Positions 24,560-32,226 of a stretch of 64,000 nucleotides of DNA are shown here, piece by piece. A program made the translations under genes and the position numbers. This DNA is from an uncultured Eubacteriales bacterium (GTDB lineage: Bacteria; Bacillota; Clostridia; Oscillospirales; UBA644): assembly GCA_934438175.1 (NCBI GenBank), contig CAKSBH010000008.1, positions 31,651-95,650 on the forward strand. The letters are read 5' to 3'. Numbering within the stretch: the stretch's first letter is position 1; each line of letters opens with the position of its first letter. The notes under the pieces are model-generated. The model was given only the letters and a program-made list of their open reading frames with translations, did not search any database and was not told the DNA's origin.

Positions 24560-25697
24560 ACGGATCCGAACCAAACTTCAGCGCCGTATCCGGCTTGACG
24601 CATACCGACATCACCAGCCCCATGCAGGCAACCGCACTCATGATGGACGACCCCCCATAACTGACAAACGGAAGGGTAATGCCGATAACCGGCGAAACGC
24701 CGATGCACATTCCGATGTTGATCAGCGTCTGCGCAAGAACCATCGTCCCTGTCGCCACACAGATAAGAAAACCGTTGTTATCCTTTGCACGCATTGCGCA
24801 CCGGAAACAACGCAGCACAATACCTGCCAGCAGGAGCAAAACCGCAAAACAACCGAAAAATCCGCATTCTTCTCCGATTACGGCATAAATAAAATCGGTA
24901 TGCAGCGCCGGAAGAAGTCCGTTCTGGCTTTGAATTCCATGCCCATAACCAAGTCCGGTCAACCCGCCGGACCCGATTGCCATGCGGGAAATCAACGGCT
25001 GAAAACCGGTTTTCAGGGGGTCCAGATCCGGCCGGAAGCCGTAAATAATACGACGTTTATGATAATCTTTCAGAAAACTCCACACCACGGGAACTGCGGC
25101 GAACAATGCAATCCCGCCAGCCAGAAAATACTGCCCCTTCAACCCCGCGACCAACAACAGGACAAAGAACATCACGCAGTAAACCACGCACGTACCGATG
25201 TCGCCCTGCATCGCAATGGGAACAAGATACAGCGCGAAATGCCCCAGAATTTTGAGAAGATTCAACAGGCGGTTGATCTCTTTTCCCAGTTTGGAGAGAT
25301 GATAAGACATCGAAACAATAAAACAGATTTTGGTCAGTTCCGACGGCTGCAGGTTGAAGGAGCCGATCATGATCCAGTTCCGGTTACCATCGATGTTCGG
25401 AGCAATCCATGCGGTAATCAGAAGCAGCACAAACGATCCGATTGCGAGCTGAGGCGAAAACCTCGCCATAAAATTATAGTCGACAAACGAAAAGAAAAAG
25501 AACCCCGCAAACCCGATCAGCACAGCAACGCTCTGACGGTACAGGAAGCGGTCGTGCTGCTCGTTGTTCAGCGTGGCACTGTTGATTGCCAGAAAGCCGA
25601 CGGCAAGCGCCAGCACAACAAGAAGCAAAAGGAACTTGTCAAAATTGATGAAATATTGCCGAAAATTCCGTGTGCTTCCGATGGACGTCCGGCTCAT
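24558..25697 (-). CDS. rodA: Rod-shape determining glycosyltransferase RodA (SEDS family)
   Basis: RodA is a SEDS peptidoglycan polymerase working in the elongation complex. The 379-residue integral membrane protein has about ten hydrophobic segments. The conserved blocks are NRNWIMIGSFNLQPSELTKI (SEDS motif around the catalytic loop), QGDIGTCVVY (the D in the family's Q-D-G motif) and GLGYGHGIQSQ. HTDFIYAVIGEE and PFVSYGGSS are the C-terminal signatures. The ATG at 25697 is supported by GGGGAGG; the much longer frame to 26333 is only the shadow of spoIVFA. RodA rather than FtsW is chosen from the GHGIQSQ form and the context. Confidence 0.92.
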   Translation of the reverse strand: MSRTSIGSTRNFRQYFINFDKFLLLLVVLALAVGFLAINSATLNNEQHDRFLYRQSVAVLIGFAGFFFFSFVDYNFMARFSPQLAIGSFVLLLITAWIAPNIDGNRNWIMIGSFNLQPSELTKICFIVSMSYHLSKLGKEINRLLNLLKILGHFALYLVPIAMQGDIGTCVVYCVMFFVLLLVAGLKGQYFLAGGIALFAAVPVVWSFLKDYHKRRIIYGFRPDLDPLKTGFQPLISRMAIGSGGLTGLGYGHGIQSQNGLLPALHTDFIYAVIGEECGFFGCFAVLLLLAGIVLRCFRCAMRAKDNNGFLICVATGTMVLAQTLINIGMCIGVSPVIGITLPFVSYGGSSIMSAVACMGLVMSVCVKPDTALKFGSDP

Positions 25698-25725
25698 ATT
25701 CTCGCCTCCCCTTCCTGTTTTTTTT

Positions 25726-25754
25726 ATTATAGCATACCGTCCGTCATATTTCAA
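25726..25754 (-). promoter_or_regulatory. Sigma-A-like promoter of rodA
   Basis: On the minus strand the -35 is TTGAAA (25749-25754), the spacer is 17 bases and the -10 is TATAAT (25726-25731). Its -35 lies over the -35 of the opposing sigma-E-like promoter. Confidence 0.75.
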
Positions 25755-25772
25755 GTGCCGGATCCGTAAAAA
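25743..25772 (+). promoter_or_regulatory. Sigma-E-like promoter of spoIVFA-spoIVFB
   Basis: The -35 is GTCATATT (25743-25750), the spacer is 14 bases and the -10 is CGTAAAAA (25765-25772). The -35 is a full match to the sigma-E consensus and the -10 a partial one. Confidence 0.5.
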
Positions 25773-25790
25773 TATACGGAGGTGATTGTG

Positions 25791-26498
25791 TTGAAAATCC
25801 GTTTGCGAGAGCGTTTCCGGAGATTCCGGATCCGGAACAGCAGAAATTGGGCAACGCTTTTGTTTTCGCAGGTCATACTCTGTTTTCTTCTTTTGCTGCT
25901 CATCCTCTTTTTTACGGGAATATCGAAAAACGGAGAAGAAGATATCCGCGCCTATTTTTCGGGAGCAGGAGATCTCGGCGATCTTTCCGCACAACTTTCC
26001 GATATTTTTTCGCCGGATTCTCCCCCTCCCTTTGATTCGGTCTCCGACCGGTTTTCTTTTTCGGAGGCGACGGTTGATGTTTTTGGGGCCTCCTTGGTTT
26101 TTGAAACTGCAGTCCCTCCCTTGCGTGGAAAAATCACATCCGGATTCGGCGCGCGAAAAGATCCGTTTTCCCCGAATATTACATTCCATAGCGGTATTGA
26201 CATCGGCGTCCCTGTCGGGACAACGGTTGTTTCGGTTCTTCCGGGAACGGTGCGAAAAGCCGGGTACAATTCGACCTCCGGCTACTATGTGGAAGTTGAG
26301 CACGCAAACGGATTCCGGTCGCTGTATTGTCATTTAAGCAAAATTTCGGTTTCCGAATCCGAAACCGTTCACTCCGGCACGGTTCTCGCAAAAAGCGGAG
26401 AAAGCGGAAAAACAACCGGACCGCATCTGCATTTCCGGCTGTCCTATCAAAAGACGCCGGTCGATCCTCTTCTTTTTCTGAGTTTTGATTATGAATAA
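25791..26498 (+). CDS. spoIVFA: SpoIVFA-like M23-domain sporulation protein
   Basis: SpoIVFA holds the SpoIVFB protease inactive in the outer forespore membrane until the SpoIVB signal. This 235-residue protein has a basic cytoplasmic N-terminus, one membrane segment (about residues 20-40), a linker, and a C-terminal peptidase M23 domain. The domain keeps FHSGIDIG (H and D ligands) and PHLHFRL (HxH), so the lysostaphin-type zinc site looks intact. It overlaps spoIVFB by 8 bases. The start is uncertain: TTG at 25791 is 8 bases from GGAGG, with GTG at 25788 or 25782 as alternatives. Assignment rests on domain plus neighbour. Confidence 0.85.
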   Translation: MKIRLRERFRRFRIRNSRNWATLLFSQVILCFLLLLLILFFTGISKNGEEDIRAYFSGAGDLGDLSAQLSDIFSPDSPPPFDSVSDRFSFSEATVDVFGASLVFETAVPPLRGKITSGFGARKDPFSPNITFHSGIDIGVPVGTTVVSVLPGTVRKAGYNSTSGYYVEVEHANGFRSLYCHLSKISVSESETVHSGTVLAKSGESGKTTGPHLHFRLSYQKTPVDPLLFLSFDYE

Positions 26499-27075
26499 AT
26501 TTCATATCAGCCCCTTTTTCCCTCTGATCTGGGCAGGGCTCCTGCTGTTCAACCGGGCGGAATATGTTCTGTATCTGTTTTTTGCGGCATTGATTCACGA
26601 AACGGCGCACATTGTCCTCGCCTTGCTGTTCCGGGCGGATTTTTCCTCCCTCACACTTCAGCCGTTCGGAGTTTCGGCATCGCTTTCCTCTGCCGCAGCC
26701 CTCACCTGCGCACAGGAAATTCTCGTCTCTCTCGCAGGAATTGCGGCAAACCTGATTGCCGCTGTGCTTTGCCTGTCACAAGCCGTTCTCTTCTCCGGGA
26801 ACAAGATGGATTTTGTTCTGTGCAATACCCTTCTTGCCGCCGTGAATCTTCTGCCCATCGAGCCGTTGGACGGAGGGCGGGCACTTTACTATGCACTGTT
26901 GCGACATCGTGAACCGCCTGCGGCGCAAAAAATCTCCCGGCTGATCTCCCTGCTGTTTCTGTTCCCCCTGGCGGCAGTCTCCGTCTGGCTTCTGCTGGCA
27001 ACCGGCTACAACTTTTCCCTGTTGCTTATTGTTGTCTATCTTTTCGTATTTCTTTTTGTAAAAAAATCATTTTGA
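26491..27075 (+). CDS. spoIVFB: SpoIVFB-like site-2 metalloprotease (M50)
   Basis: SpoIVFB cleaves pro-sigma-K in the mother-cell membrane during sporulation. The 194-residue protein has about five to six membrane segments. The zinc motif HETAH (HExxH, about residue 37) lies in the second, and NLLPIEPLDGGRALYY supplies the third ligand (usual NPDG-type motif, here PLDGG). The family's C-terminal CBS domain is absent, as in many clostridial members. ATG at 26491 overlaps the end of spoIVFA, so translation is coupled. The order rodA, spoIVFA, spoIVFB, TIGR03960 is conserved in Clostridia. Confidence 0.92.
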   Translation: MNKFHISPFFPLIWAGLLLFNRAEYVLYLFFAALIHETAHIVLALLFRADFSSLTLQPFGVSASLSSAAALTCAQEILVSLAGIAANLIAAVLCLSQAVLFSGNKMDFVLCNTLLAAVNLLPIEPLDGGRALYYALLRHREPPAAQKISRLISLLFLFPLAAVSVWLLLATGYNFSLLLIVVYLFVFLFVKKSF

Positions 27076-27078
27076 CCC

Positions 27079-27107
27079 TTGCATTTCCGGCTGTTTTGTT
27101 ATACAAT
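27079..27107 (+). promoter_or_regulatory. Possible promoter of the radical SAM gene
   Basis: TTGCAT (27079-27084), a 17-base spacer and TACAAT (27102-27107) lie about 45 bases before the ATG, just inside the 3' end of spoIVFB. Confidence 0.5.
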
Positions 27108-27152
27108 AAGAATGTTGAGTATTTTCAGAAAAAAGGAGCCGGACCGATCGCC

Positions 27153-28934
27153 ATGACGCCGAACGAACTGATTGAAAAATACTATCACAAAATCCAGAAA
27201 CCGGCCCGATATACAGGTGGCGAATTCGGATCTGTCGTCAAAGACCTTTCCGAAGTGGAAATCCGGTTTGCTTTCTGTTTTCCGGACATGTATGACATCG
27301 GGATGTCCCATCTCGGAATAAAAATTCTGTATCATATGTTCAACGACAAGCCCGACGTGTGGTGTGAACGTGTTTTCGCTCCGGACATCGACATGGAAGC
27401 GCTGATGCGGGAACATCAGGTAGACCTGTACGGGCTGGAAAGCAAAGATCCGTTGAGAAAATTTGACTTCATCGGCTTTACTCTTCAATACGAACTTTCC
27501 TTTACCAACATTCTCAATATGCTGGATCTGGCACACATTCCTCTGTTTTCCAAAGACCGCGGCGACAGCGACCCGATTGTTATCTGCGGCGGTCCGTGCG
27601 CCTGCAACCCGGAACCCTTACGGGATTTTATCGACATCTTTTTTGTCGGCGCCGGAGAAGAAAAATACGACGATCTGTTTGCCGCCTACAAGAAACATCG
27701 CGGCAACCGGGATGCTTTTCTGAAGGCAGCTGCGGAAATCGACTGTATGTACGTTCCCCGTTACCATAATCCGGAACGGAAAGTACGGCGTGCCGTTGTG
27801 AAGGATCTGGACAAGGTCTATTATCCGAAACGCTTTGTTATTCCCTCTACGGAGGTGGTTCATGACCGCGTGATGCTGGAGATCATGCGGGGATGCATCC
27901 GGGGATGCCGCTTTTGTCAGGCGGGCATGATTTATCGTCCCTATCAGCAAAAATCCGTAGACACCCTGGTCCGGGATGCCGTGACGCTTTGCGAGAACAC
28001 CGGATACGACGAAATTTCCCTTACTTCCCTGTCCACCAGCGATTATGAAAAGCTGCCGGAACTCGTAGACCGTCTTTCCGAATACTGCGAGCCGCGCAAA
28101 ATCAACCTTGCCCTACCATCGCTCCGTATTGACAACTTCACCCGGGAACTGTATGAAAAAACGCAGAACATCCGCAAAAGCGGACTGACATTCGCGCCGG
28201 AAGCCGGAACACAGCGTCTTCGTGATGCCATCAACAAAAATGTTACGGAAGAAGAGATTGACCGTACCTGCCGCATTGCGTTTGAGGGCGGCGCAACCAA
28301 CGTCAAGTTGTATTTCATGATCGGTCTGCCGACCGAAACCGACGAGGATATTCTCGGGATTGCCGAGACCGCACGGCATATCGTACATCTGTATTATGAA
28401 ATCAACGGGCCGAAATCCCGTGCCCCGCAGGTCACAATCAGTCTTTCCACCTTTGTGCCGAAGCCCTTTACACCGTTTCAGTGGGAGCCGCAGATCACAC
28501 CTGAAGAAATCCATCGCCGGCAGAAACTTCTGCTGGATGAAATTTCTCACTCCCGCCGCATTCATCTCAACTATCACGACTGCGATGTCAGTGTTCTGGA
28601 GGGCGTATTTGCCCGCGGGGACAGCAGATTGTGTCAAGCCGTATACCGGGCATGGCAAAAGGGCTGCAAATTCGATGCATGGGACGAGCATTTCCATTTC
28701 GACGTCTGGATGGATGTATTGAAAGAATGCGGCCTGACCGTGAAGGAATATGCCAACCGCAAACGTGATTTTTCAGAACCGCTTCCCTGGGATATGATGG
28801 ATATGGGTGTTACCAAAAAGTTTCTTATCCGTGAATGTGAGCGTGCATACGAAAATAAAACAACGCCGAACTGCAAGGAGACCTGTATGGGATGCGGCGC
28901 TGCGTCCCTTTGCAAAGGAGATGTGTGCCGATGA
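27153..28934 (+). CDS. TIGR03960-family B12-binding-like radical SAM protein
   Basis: This large radical SAM protein of 593 residues is conserved beside DUF2344 and RNase E/G or rplU genes in Clostridia; its reaction is not established. The N-terminal half has a B12-binding-like fold, with DMYDIGMSHLG and GGPCACNPEPL. The radical SAM cluster motif is GCIRGCRFCQAG (CxxxCxxC, about residue 250). A TIM-barrel half follows, containing LTFAPEAGTQRLRD and KLYFMIGLPTETDED. AAGGAG is 14 bases before the ATG, a long spacing. It shares ATGA with the following gene, so the pair probably acts together on RNA or ribosomes, which is inference. Confidence 0.88.
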   Translation: MTPNELIEKYYHKIQKPARYTGGEFGSVVKDLSEVEIRFAFCFPDMYDIGMSHLGIKILYHMFNDKPDVWCERVFAPDIDMEALMREHQVDLYGLESKDPLRKFDFIGFTLQYELSFTNILNMLDLAHIPLFSKDRGDSDPIVICGGPCACNPEPLRDFIDIFFVGAGEEKYDDLFAAYKKHRGNRDAFLKAAAEIDCMYVPRYHNPERKVRRAVVKDLDKVYYPKRFVIPSTEVVHDRVMLEIMRGCIRGCRFCQAGMIYRPYQQKSVDTLVRDAVTLCENTGYDEISLTSLSTSDYEKLPELVDRLSEYCEPRKINLALPSLRIDNFTRELYEKTQNIRKSGLTFAPEAGTQRLRDAINKNVTEEEIDRTCRIAFEGGATNVKLYFMIGLPTETDEDILGIAETARHIVHLYYEINGPKSRAPQVTISLSTFVPKPFTPFQWEPQITPEEIHRRQKLLLDEISHSRRIHLNYHDCDVSVLEGVFARGDSRLCQAVYRAWQKGCKFDAWDEHFHFDVWMDVLKECGLTVKEYANRKRDFSEPLPWDMMDMGVTKKFLIRECERAYENKTTPNCKETCMGCGAASLCKGDVCR

Positions 28935-29566
28935 GAGTTTGCTTCACAAAAAAATACGCGTCCCGCTTCATGTCCCATCTGGATCTGATGCGCATGATGA
29001 TGCATGCGCTTCGCCGGGCACATATTCCTGTAAAGTTGACACAGGGCTTCAATCCGCATCTCCGTCTTGTTTTTTCCATTCCCCTGCCGCTTGGAATTGC
29101 CTCGGACTGTGAGTTTCTGGACATGGATCTCGACCGGGATATGGAACCGGAAGAAATCCGCAGAAATCTTGCCGAAAACATGCCGATGGGAATCGAAATT
29201 CCGGAAGTCTACCAACCGGATTCTTCTCTGAACGATATCGCATATGCCAGCTATCGGCTGGAGATTCCCGCCCACCTTTCTGAGAATGTTCTGAAATTTC
29301 TGTCGCAGGACTCCATCCCGGTGCAGAAAAAAGGCAAAAAAGGAAAAATCCGGGATCTGGATCTCAAAGAAGACTTCTCCATGAAGTCCGTCCGGAACGA
29401 AGACGGTTCTTCGGTTATTACCGTCCGTCTTCCCTGCGGAAGCGAACGGAACGTCGGCATCAATCTGCTGCTGGATGCCTTTTATTCGGCTGCCGGGCAG
29501 GACGAGCATGACATCCGCGCCACACGTGTTGGCTTTGAAACGGCGGATGGAACCCCTTTCCGATGA
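28931..29566 (+). CDS. TIGR03936-family DUF2344 protein
   Basis: This protein of 211 residues always pairs with the TIGR03960 radical SAM protein; in some species the two are fused. The N-terminal block YASRFMSHLDLMRMMMHALR and the following QGFNPHLRLVFSIPLPLG are the family hallmarks. The function is unknown; a role in tRNA or rRNA modification has been suggested from gene context. Its ATG overlaps the stop of the radical SAM gene (ATGA), showing tight translational coupling. No membrane segments are seen. Confidence 0.88.
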   Translation: MRVCFTKKYASRFMSHLDLMRMMMHALRRAHIPVKLTQGFNPHLRLVFSIPLPLGIASDCEFLDMDLDRDMEPEEIRRNLAENMPMGIEIPEVYQPDSSLNDIAYASYRLEIPAHLSENVLKFLSQDSIPVQKKGKKGKIRDLDLKEDFSMKSVRNEDGSSVITVRLPCGSERNVGINLLLDAFYSAAGQDEHDIRATRVGFETADGTPFR

Positions 29567-29602
29567 TTCGGTCTGCCGGACCTCCGACAAAAAAAGAAGG
29601 AA
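29567..29602 (+). promoter_or_regulatory. Candidate preQ1-I riboswitch before queT
   Basis: The 43-base gap can form a short stem (TCGG with CCGA) closing the loop UCUGCCGGACCU. An A-rich tail (CAAAAAAAGAAGGA) follows and contains the ribosome site. The order GG-UC-loop-ACC-stem-A-tract-AGG resembles preQ1 class I riboswitches, and the downstream gene is a queuosine-precursor transporter. Some conserved tail positions differ (G where C is usual), so this is a hypothesis. Confidence 0.4.
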
Positions 29603-29609
29603 CCGAAAC

Positions 29610-30098
29610 ATGAAAAAATTTCGTCTCTCTCATCTGACAGCCGCAGCTGTGGTAGCTGCCCTGTATGCGGTGCTGACCGTCTCCCTCGGCTTCATGAGTT
29701 ATCTCCCCGTTCAGTTACGGGTCGCAGAGGCATTGACGGTTCTCCCGTTTTTTTCTCCCTACATGATTGCGGGGGTATCAATCGGATGCTTGATTGCCAA
29801 TCTGTTCAGTCCCACAGTCTGGTGGGTCGATGTTTTATTCGGAACAATGGCAACGCTGATCGGCGCAGTGGGAACCTGGGCGCTTTCCAAAAAAAATCTC
29901 CGCTTTCTTGCTCCCCTTCCCCCGGTTCTCGCCAATACGGTCATTGTCGGAACCATGCTGACGGTTCTGTCCGGCGTTCCTTCTTCGCTGTGGATAAACG
30001 GTCTGACCGTCTTTCTCGGAGAAGCCGTTTCCTGTTACGGGTTCGGTCTTCCGCTTTTACTTTTGCTTGAAAAATATAAAAAAAATATATGGAAATAA
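29610..30098 (+). CDS. queT: QueT-type queuosine-precursor ECF transporter S component
   Basis: QueT is the substrate-specific membrane subunit of an ECF transporter for preQ0/preQ1 or queuine. The 162-residue protein has about five to six membrane segments. The N-terminal block is AAAVVAALYAVLTVSLGF, followed by LPVQLRVAEALTVLPFF and GCLIANLFSPTVWWVDVLFG, which are family-typical. The energising EcfA and EcfT genes are elsewhere. ATG 29610 has AAGGA 8 bases upstream, inside the candidate riboswitch tail, so ligand binding could hide the ribosome site. Confidence 0.9.
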   Translation: MKKFRLSHLTAAAVVAALYAVLTVSLGFMSYLPVQLRVAEALTVLPFFSPYMIAGVSIGCLIANLFSPTVWWVDVLFGTMATLIGAVGTWALSKKNLRFLAPLPPVLANTVIVGTMLTVLSGVPSSLWINGLTVFLGEAVSCYGFGLPLLLLLEKYKKNIWK

Positions 30099-30108
30099 GG
30101 TGCATCAC

Positions 30109-30987
30109 ATGAAAGTAACAAAAGCTGTCATTCTCGCCGCAGGACTTGGAACGAGAATGCTTCCCGCAACAAAAGCCATTCCGAAAGAGCTCTTTCCCAT
30201 TGTGGATAAGCCGGCTCTTCAATACACAGTGGAAGAAATGGTTGCCAGCGGTATTACCGATATTCTGGTTGTCATTTCCCGCGGCAAGACGCTGATCGAA
30301 GACCACTTCGACGCATCGCCCGAACTGGAAGACCGTCTGCGTGCCGGCGGTGAAAAGAAAGCTGCCATACTGAAAGAAGTGGAAAAGATCTCCAAACTCG
30401 CCAACATTCTGTATGTTCGCCAGCCCGTTATGAACGGAACCGGCGGTGCCATGCTGATGGCACAGGCATTTACCGGAAACGATCCCTTCCTGCTTGCCTA
30501 CGGAGACGACGTAATCATCAACGACGAATATCCCGTATCCAAGCAGTGCATTGACGCGTATGACGAATTCGGAAAAGGTGTTATTGCCGTCAACGAAGTG
30601 TCGGAAGATCTCATTCAGAAATATTCCACGATGGATGTCAAACCCATCCGCGAGAATCTCTACACCGTGTCGGACATGATTGAAAAGCCCACAAAAGAGC
30701 AGATTATTTCGCTGTTCTCGTCACTCGGTCGTTTTGTTCTTCCCGGCAACATTTACGATTATATCGCCCGTACCAAAGTAGCGGAAAACGGCGAATTGCA
30801 GCTGACCGATTCCATGAAGCTGATGGCAAACGAAGAGGGTATGATTGCCGTTGACTTCATCGGAACCCGTTACGATATGGGAAACAAACTCGGCGTCATG
30901 AAGGCCCAGGTGGAAATGGCGCTCAAGCATCCGGAAATCGGTGCGGAATTCCGCACATACCTCAAAGAATTTGCAAAGGAGCTGTAA
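30109..30987 (+). CDS. galU: UTP--glucose-1-phosphate uridylyltransferase
   Basis: GalU makes UDP-glucose from UTP and glucose-1-phosphate for cell-wall polysaccharides, glycolipids and galactose use. The 292-residue nucleotidyltransferase has the N-terminal signature AVILAAGLGTRMLPATKAIP, with KELFPIVDKPALQY giving the second substrate lysine. It also shows LAYGDDV for the metal-binding aspartate and GRFVLPGNIYDYI. ATG 30109 is preferred (AAGGTG 6 bases upstream), 10 bases after queT. It is followed 3 bases later by an aldose epimerase gene, suggesting a sugar-handling unit. Confidence 0.96.
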   Translation: MKVTKAVILAAGLGTRMLPATKAIPKELFPIVDKPALQYTVEEMVASGITDILVVISRGKTLIEDHFDASPELEDRLRAGGEKKAAILKEVEKISKLANILYVRQPVMNGTGGAMLMAQAFTGNDPFLLAYGDDVIINDEYPVSKQCIDAYDEFGKGVIAVNEVSEDLIQKYSTMDVKPIRENLYTVSDMIEKPTKEQIISLFSSLGRFVLPGNIYDYIARTKVAENGELQLTDSMKLMANEEGMIAVDFIGTRYDMGNKLGVMKAQVEMALKHPEIGAEFRTYLKEFAKEL

Positions 30988-30990
30988 AGA

Positions 30991-31875
30991 ATGGAATACA
31001 CCATTTCCACCAACAATGCCCGCGTTACGGTATCGTCCCGCGGCGGAGAACTGAAAAGCTTTGTCAACCGAGACAACAACCGGGAATACATGTGGCAGGG
31101 ACATGCCCCCTACTGGAACGGAACCTCACCAAACCTCTTTCCGATTGTCGGACGCGTCAAAGAAGGAATATACACCTATCACGGTCAGAAATACGCCATC
31201 AAAAGTCCGCACGGGTTTGTCCGCATCACAGAACTGACGCTTCGTGAACATACGGAAAACACACTGGTTTTCGGTCTGCACGACAACGAAGAAACCCGGA
31301 AAGCATATCCGTTTGCCTTTGACTACTCGGTCCGTTTTGTTCTGGAGGGGAAGAAACTGACCGTAACCCAGACCGTTATCAACCCTGCGGAAAACGAGAC
31401 CCTGATTTTCGCGCTTGGTGCACATCCGGGCTTTAACGTCCCGATGAATGAGAACGTACCGTTTGAGAACTATTACCTGGAATTCGAAAATGCCTGCAAG
31501 CCGGAAGAGATTGTATGCGAAGCCGCCTATCTGACAGGAAAAACCGTTCCGTGCAACCGGTTTAAAGACGGAAAGGTCCTCCCGCTCCGTCATGATCTCT
31601 TTGATAACGACGCAATCATTCTGAAAGACATCTGCCACACCCTTCTCATCAAATGCGATGAGGCACCAGAACAGGTCCGCGTCTGCTTCGACGACTTCCG
31701 CTATGTCGGAATCTGGCACACCAACGAAACCACCGCGCCGTTTGTCTGCATTGAGCCGTGGAACGGGGTGCCATCCCTTGCGGATGCCGAGGAAAACCTG
31801 GAAACCAAATACGAGATGATGCGGCTGAAACCGCATGAGGAATATCATGCGTCTTACAGCATCGAGATTCAGTGA
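30991..31875 (+). CDS. Aldose 1-epimerase family protein (LacX-like)
   Basis: This 294-residue protein of the galactose-mutarotase superfamily resembles LacX/YeaD-type epimerases. NLFPIVGRVKEGIYTYHGQ and SPHGFVRITEL are the family's N-terminal blocks. GAHPGFNVPM carries the substrate histidine, and ICIEPWNGVPS carries the C-terminal catalytic glutamate region (written here from VCIEPWNGVPS). It probably interconverts anomers of a hexose or hexose phosphate. The gap from galU is three bases, so the two are cotranscribed. The exact sugar cannot be read from the sequence. Confidence 0.88.
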   Translation: MEYTISTNNARVTVSSRGGELKSFVNRDNNREYMWQGHAPYWNGTSPNLFPIVGRVKEGIYTYHGQKYAIKSPHGFVRITELTLREHTENTLVFGLHDNEETRKAYPFAFDYSVRFVLEGKKLTVTQTVINPAENETLIFALGAHPGFNVPMNENVPFENYYLEFENACKPEEIVCEAAYLTGKTVPCNRFKDGKVLPLRHDLFDNDAIILKDICHTLLIKCDEAPEQVRVCFDDFRYVGIWHTNETTAPFVCIEPWNGVPSLADAEENLETKYEMMRLKPHEEYHASYSIEIQ

Positions 31876-31886
31876 GGAGAGATTGC

Positions 31887-32111
31887 ATGAAAGCAAGAAT
31901 TCCCCGTCACCGTGAATTCATCATTCAACTGGATGAAAAGGCGGAACCCCGCCATGAAGAATGCTGGGAGAAGCTGAGACAGATCGTCAAAGAATATTCC
32001 GTTGACGGAAAAAGCGTCTACTCCCCCACCTTCATTGAAGATAACGAAGAAAAGGTAAAGGACCTGCAGAAGGAATACCATTTCACCTACACCGTGGAAT
32101 GGAGAAAATAA
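31887..32111 (+). CDS. Small conserved-looking hypothetical protein
   Basis: I do not recognise this 74-residue protein. It is highly charged, starts MKARIPRHREFI, has no membrane segment and no cysteines except one in EECWEKL, and is predicted mostly helical. A strong ribosome site (GAGGAGA) lies 8 bases before the ATG, the gene is 11 bases from the epimerase stop, and a terminator follows at once. It therefore reads as a genuine last gene of the queT-galU unit. Confidence 0.65.
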   Translation: MKARIPRHREFIIQLDEKAEPRHEECWEKLRQIVKEYSVDGKSVYSPTFIEDNEEKVKDLQKEYHFTYTVEWRK

Positions 32112-32146
32112 GAAAATGCCGCCGGTTTTCGGCGGCGTTTTCTTTT
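32112..32146 (+). terminator. Terminator after the galU unit
   Basis: GAAAATGCCGCC (32112-32123) pairs with GGCGGCGTTTTC (32131-32142) around a 7-base loop with one mismatch, followed by TTTT. Confidence 0.85.
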
Positions 32147-32226
32147 GCGGAACCGGTGATGTATAACTTTCCCGCCTTCGTCATAAACATTACTGAAACA
32201 AAAAACATCAAAGGGAGTAACGGCTT

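Noticed and set aside
32146..32226. Sigma-E promoter before sipL
   Set aside because: GTCATAAA occurs, but no CATAnnnT-like -10 stands at 13-15 bases; left unannotated.
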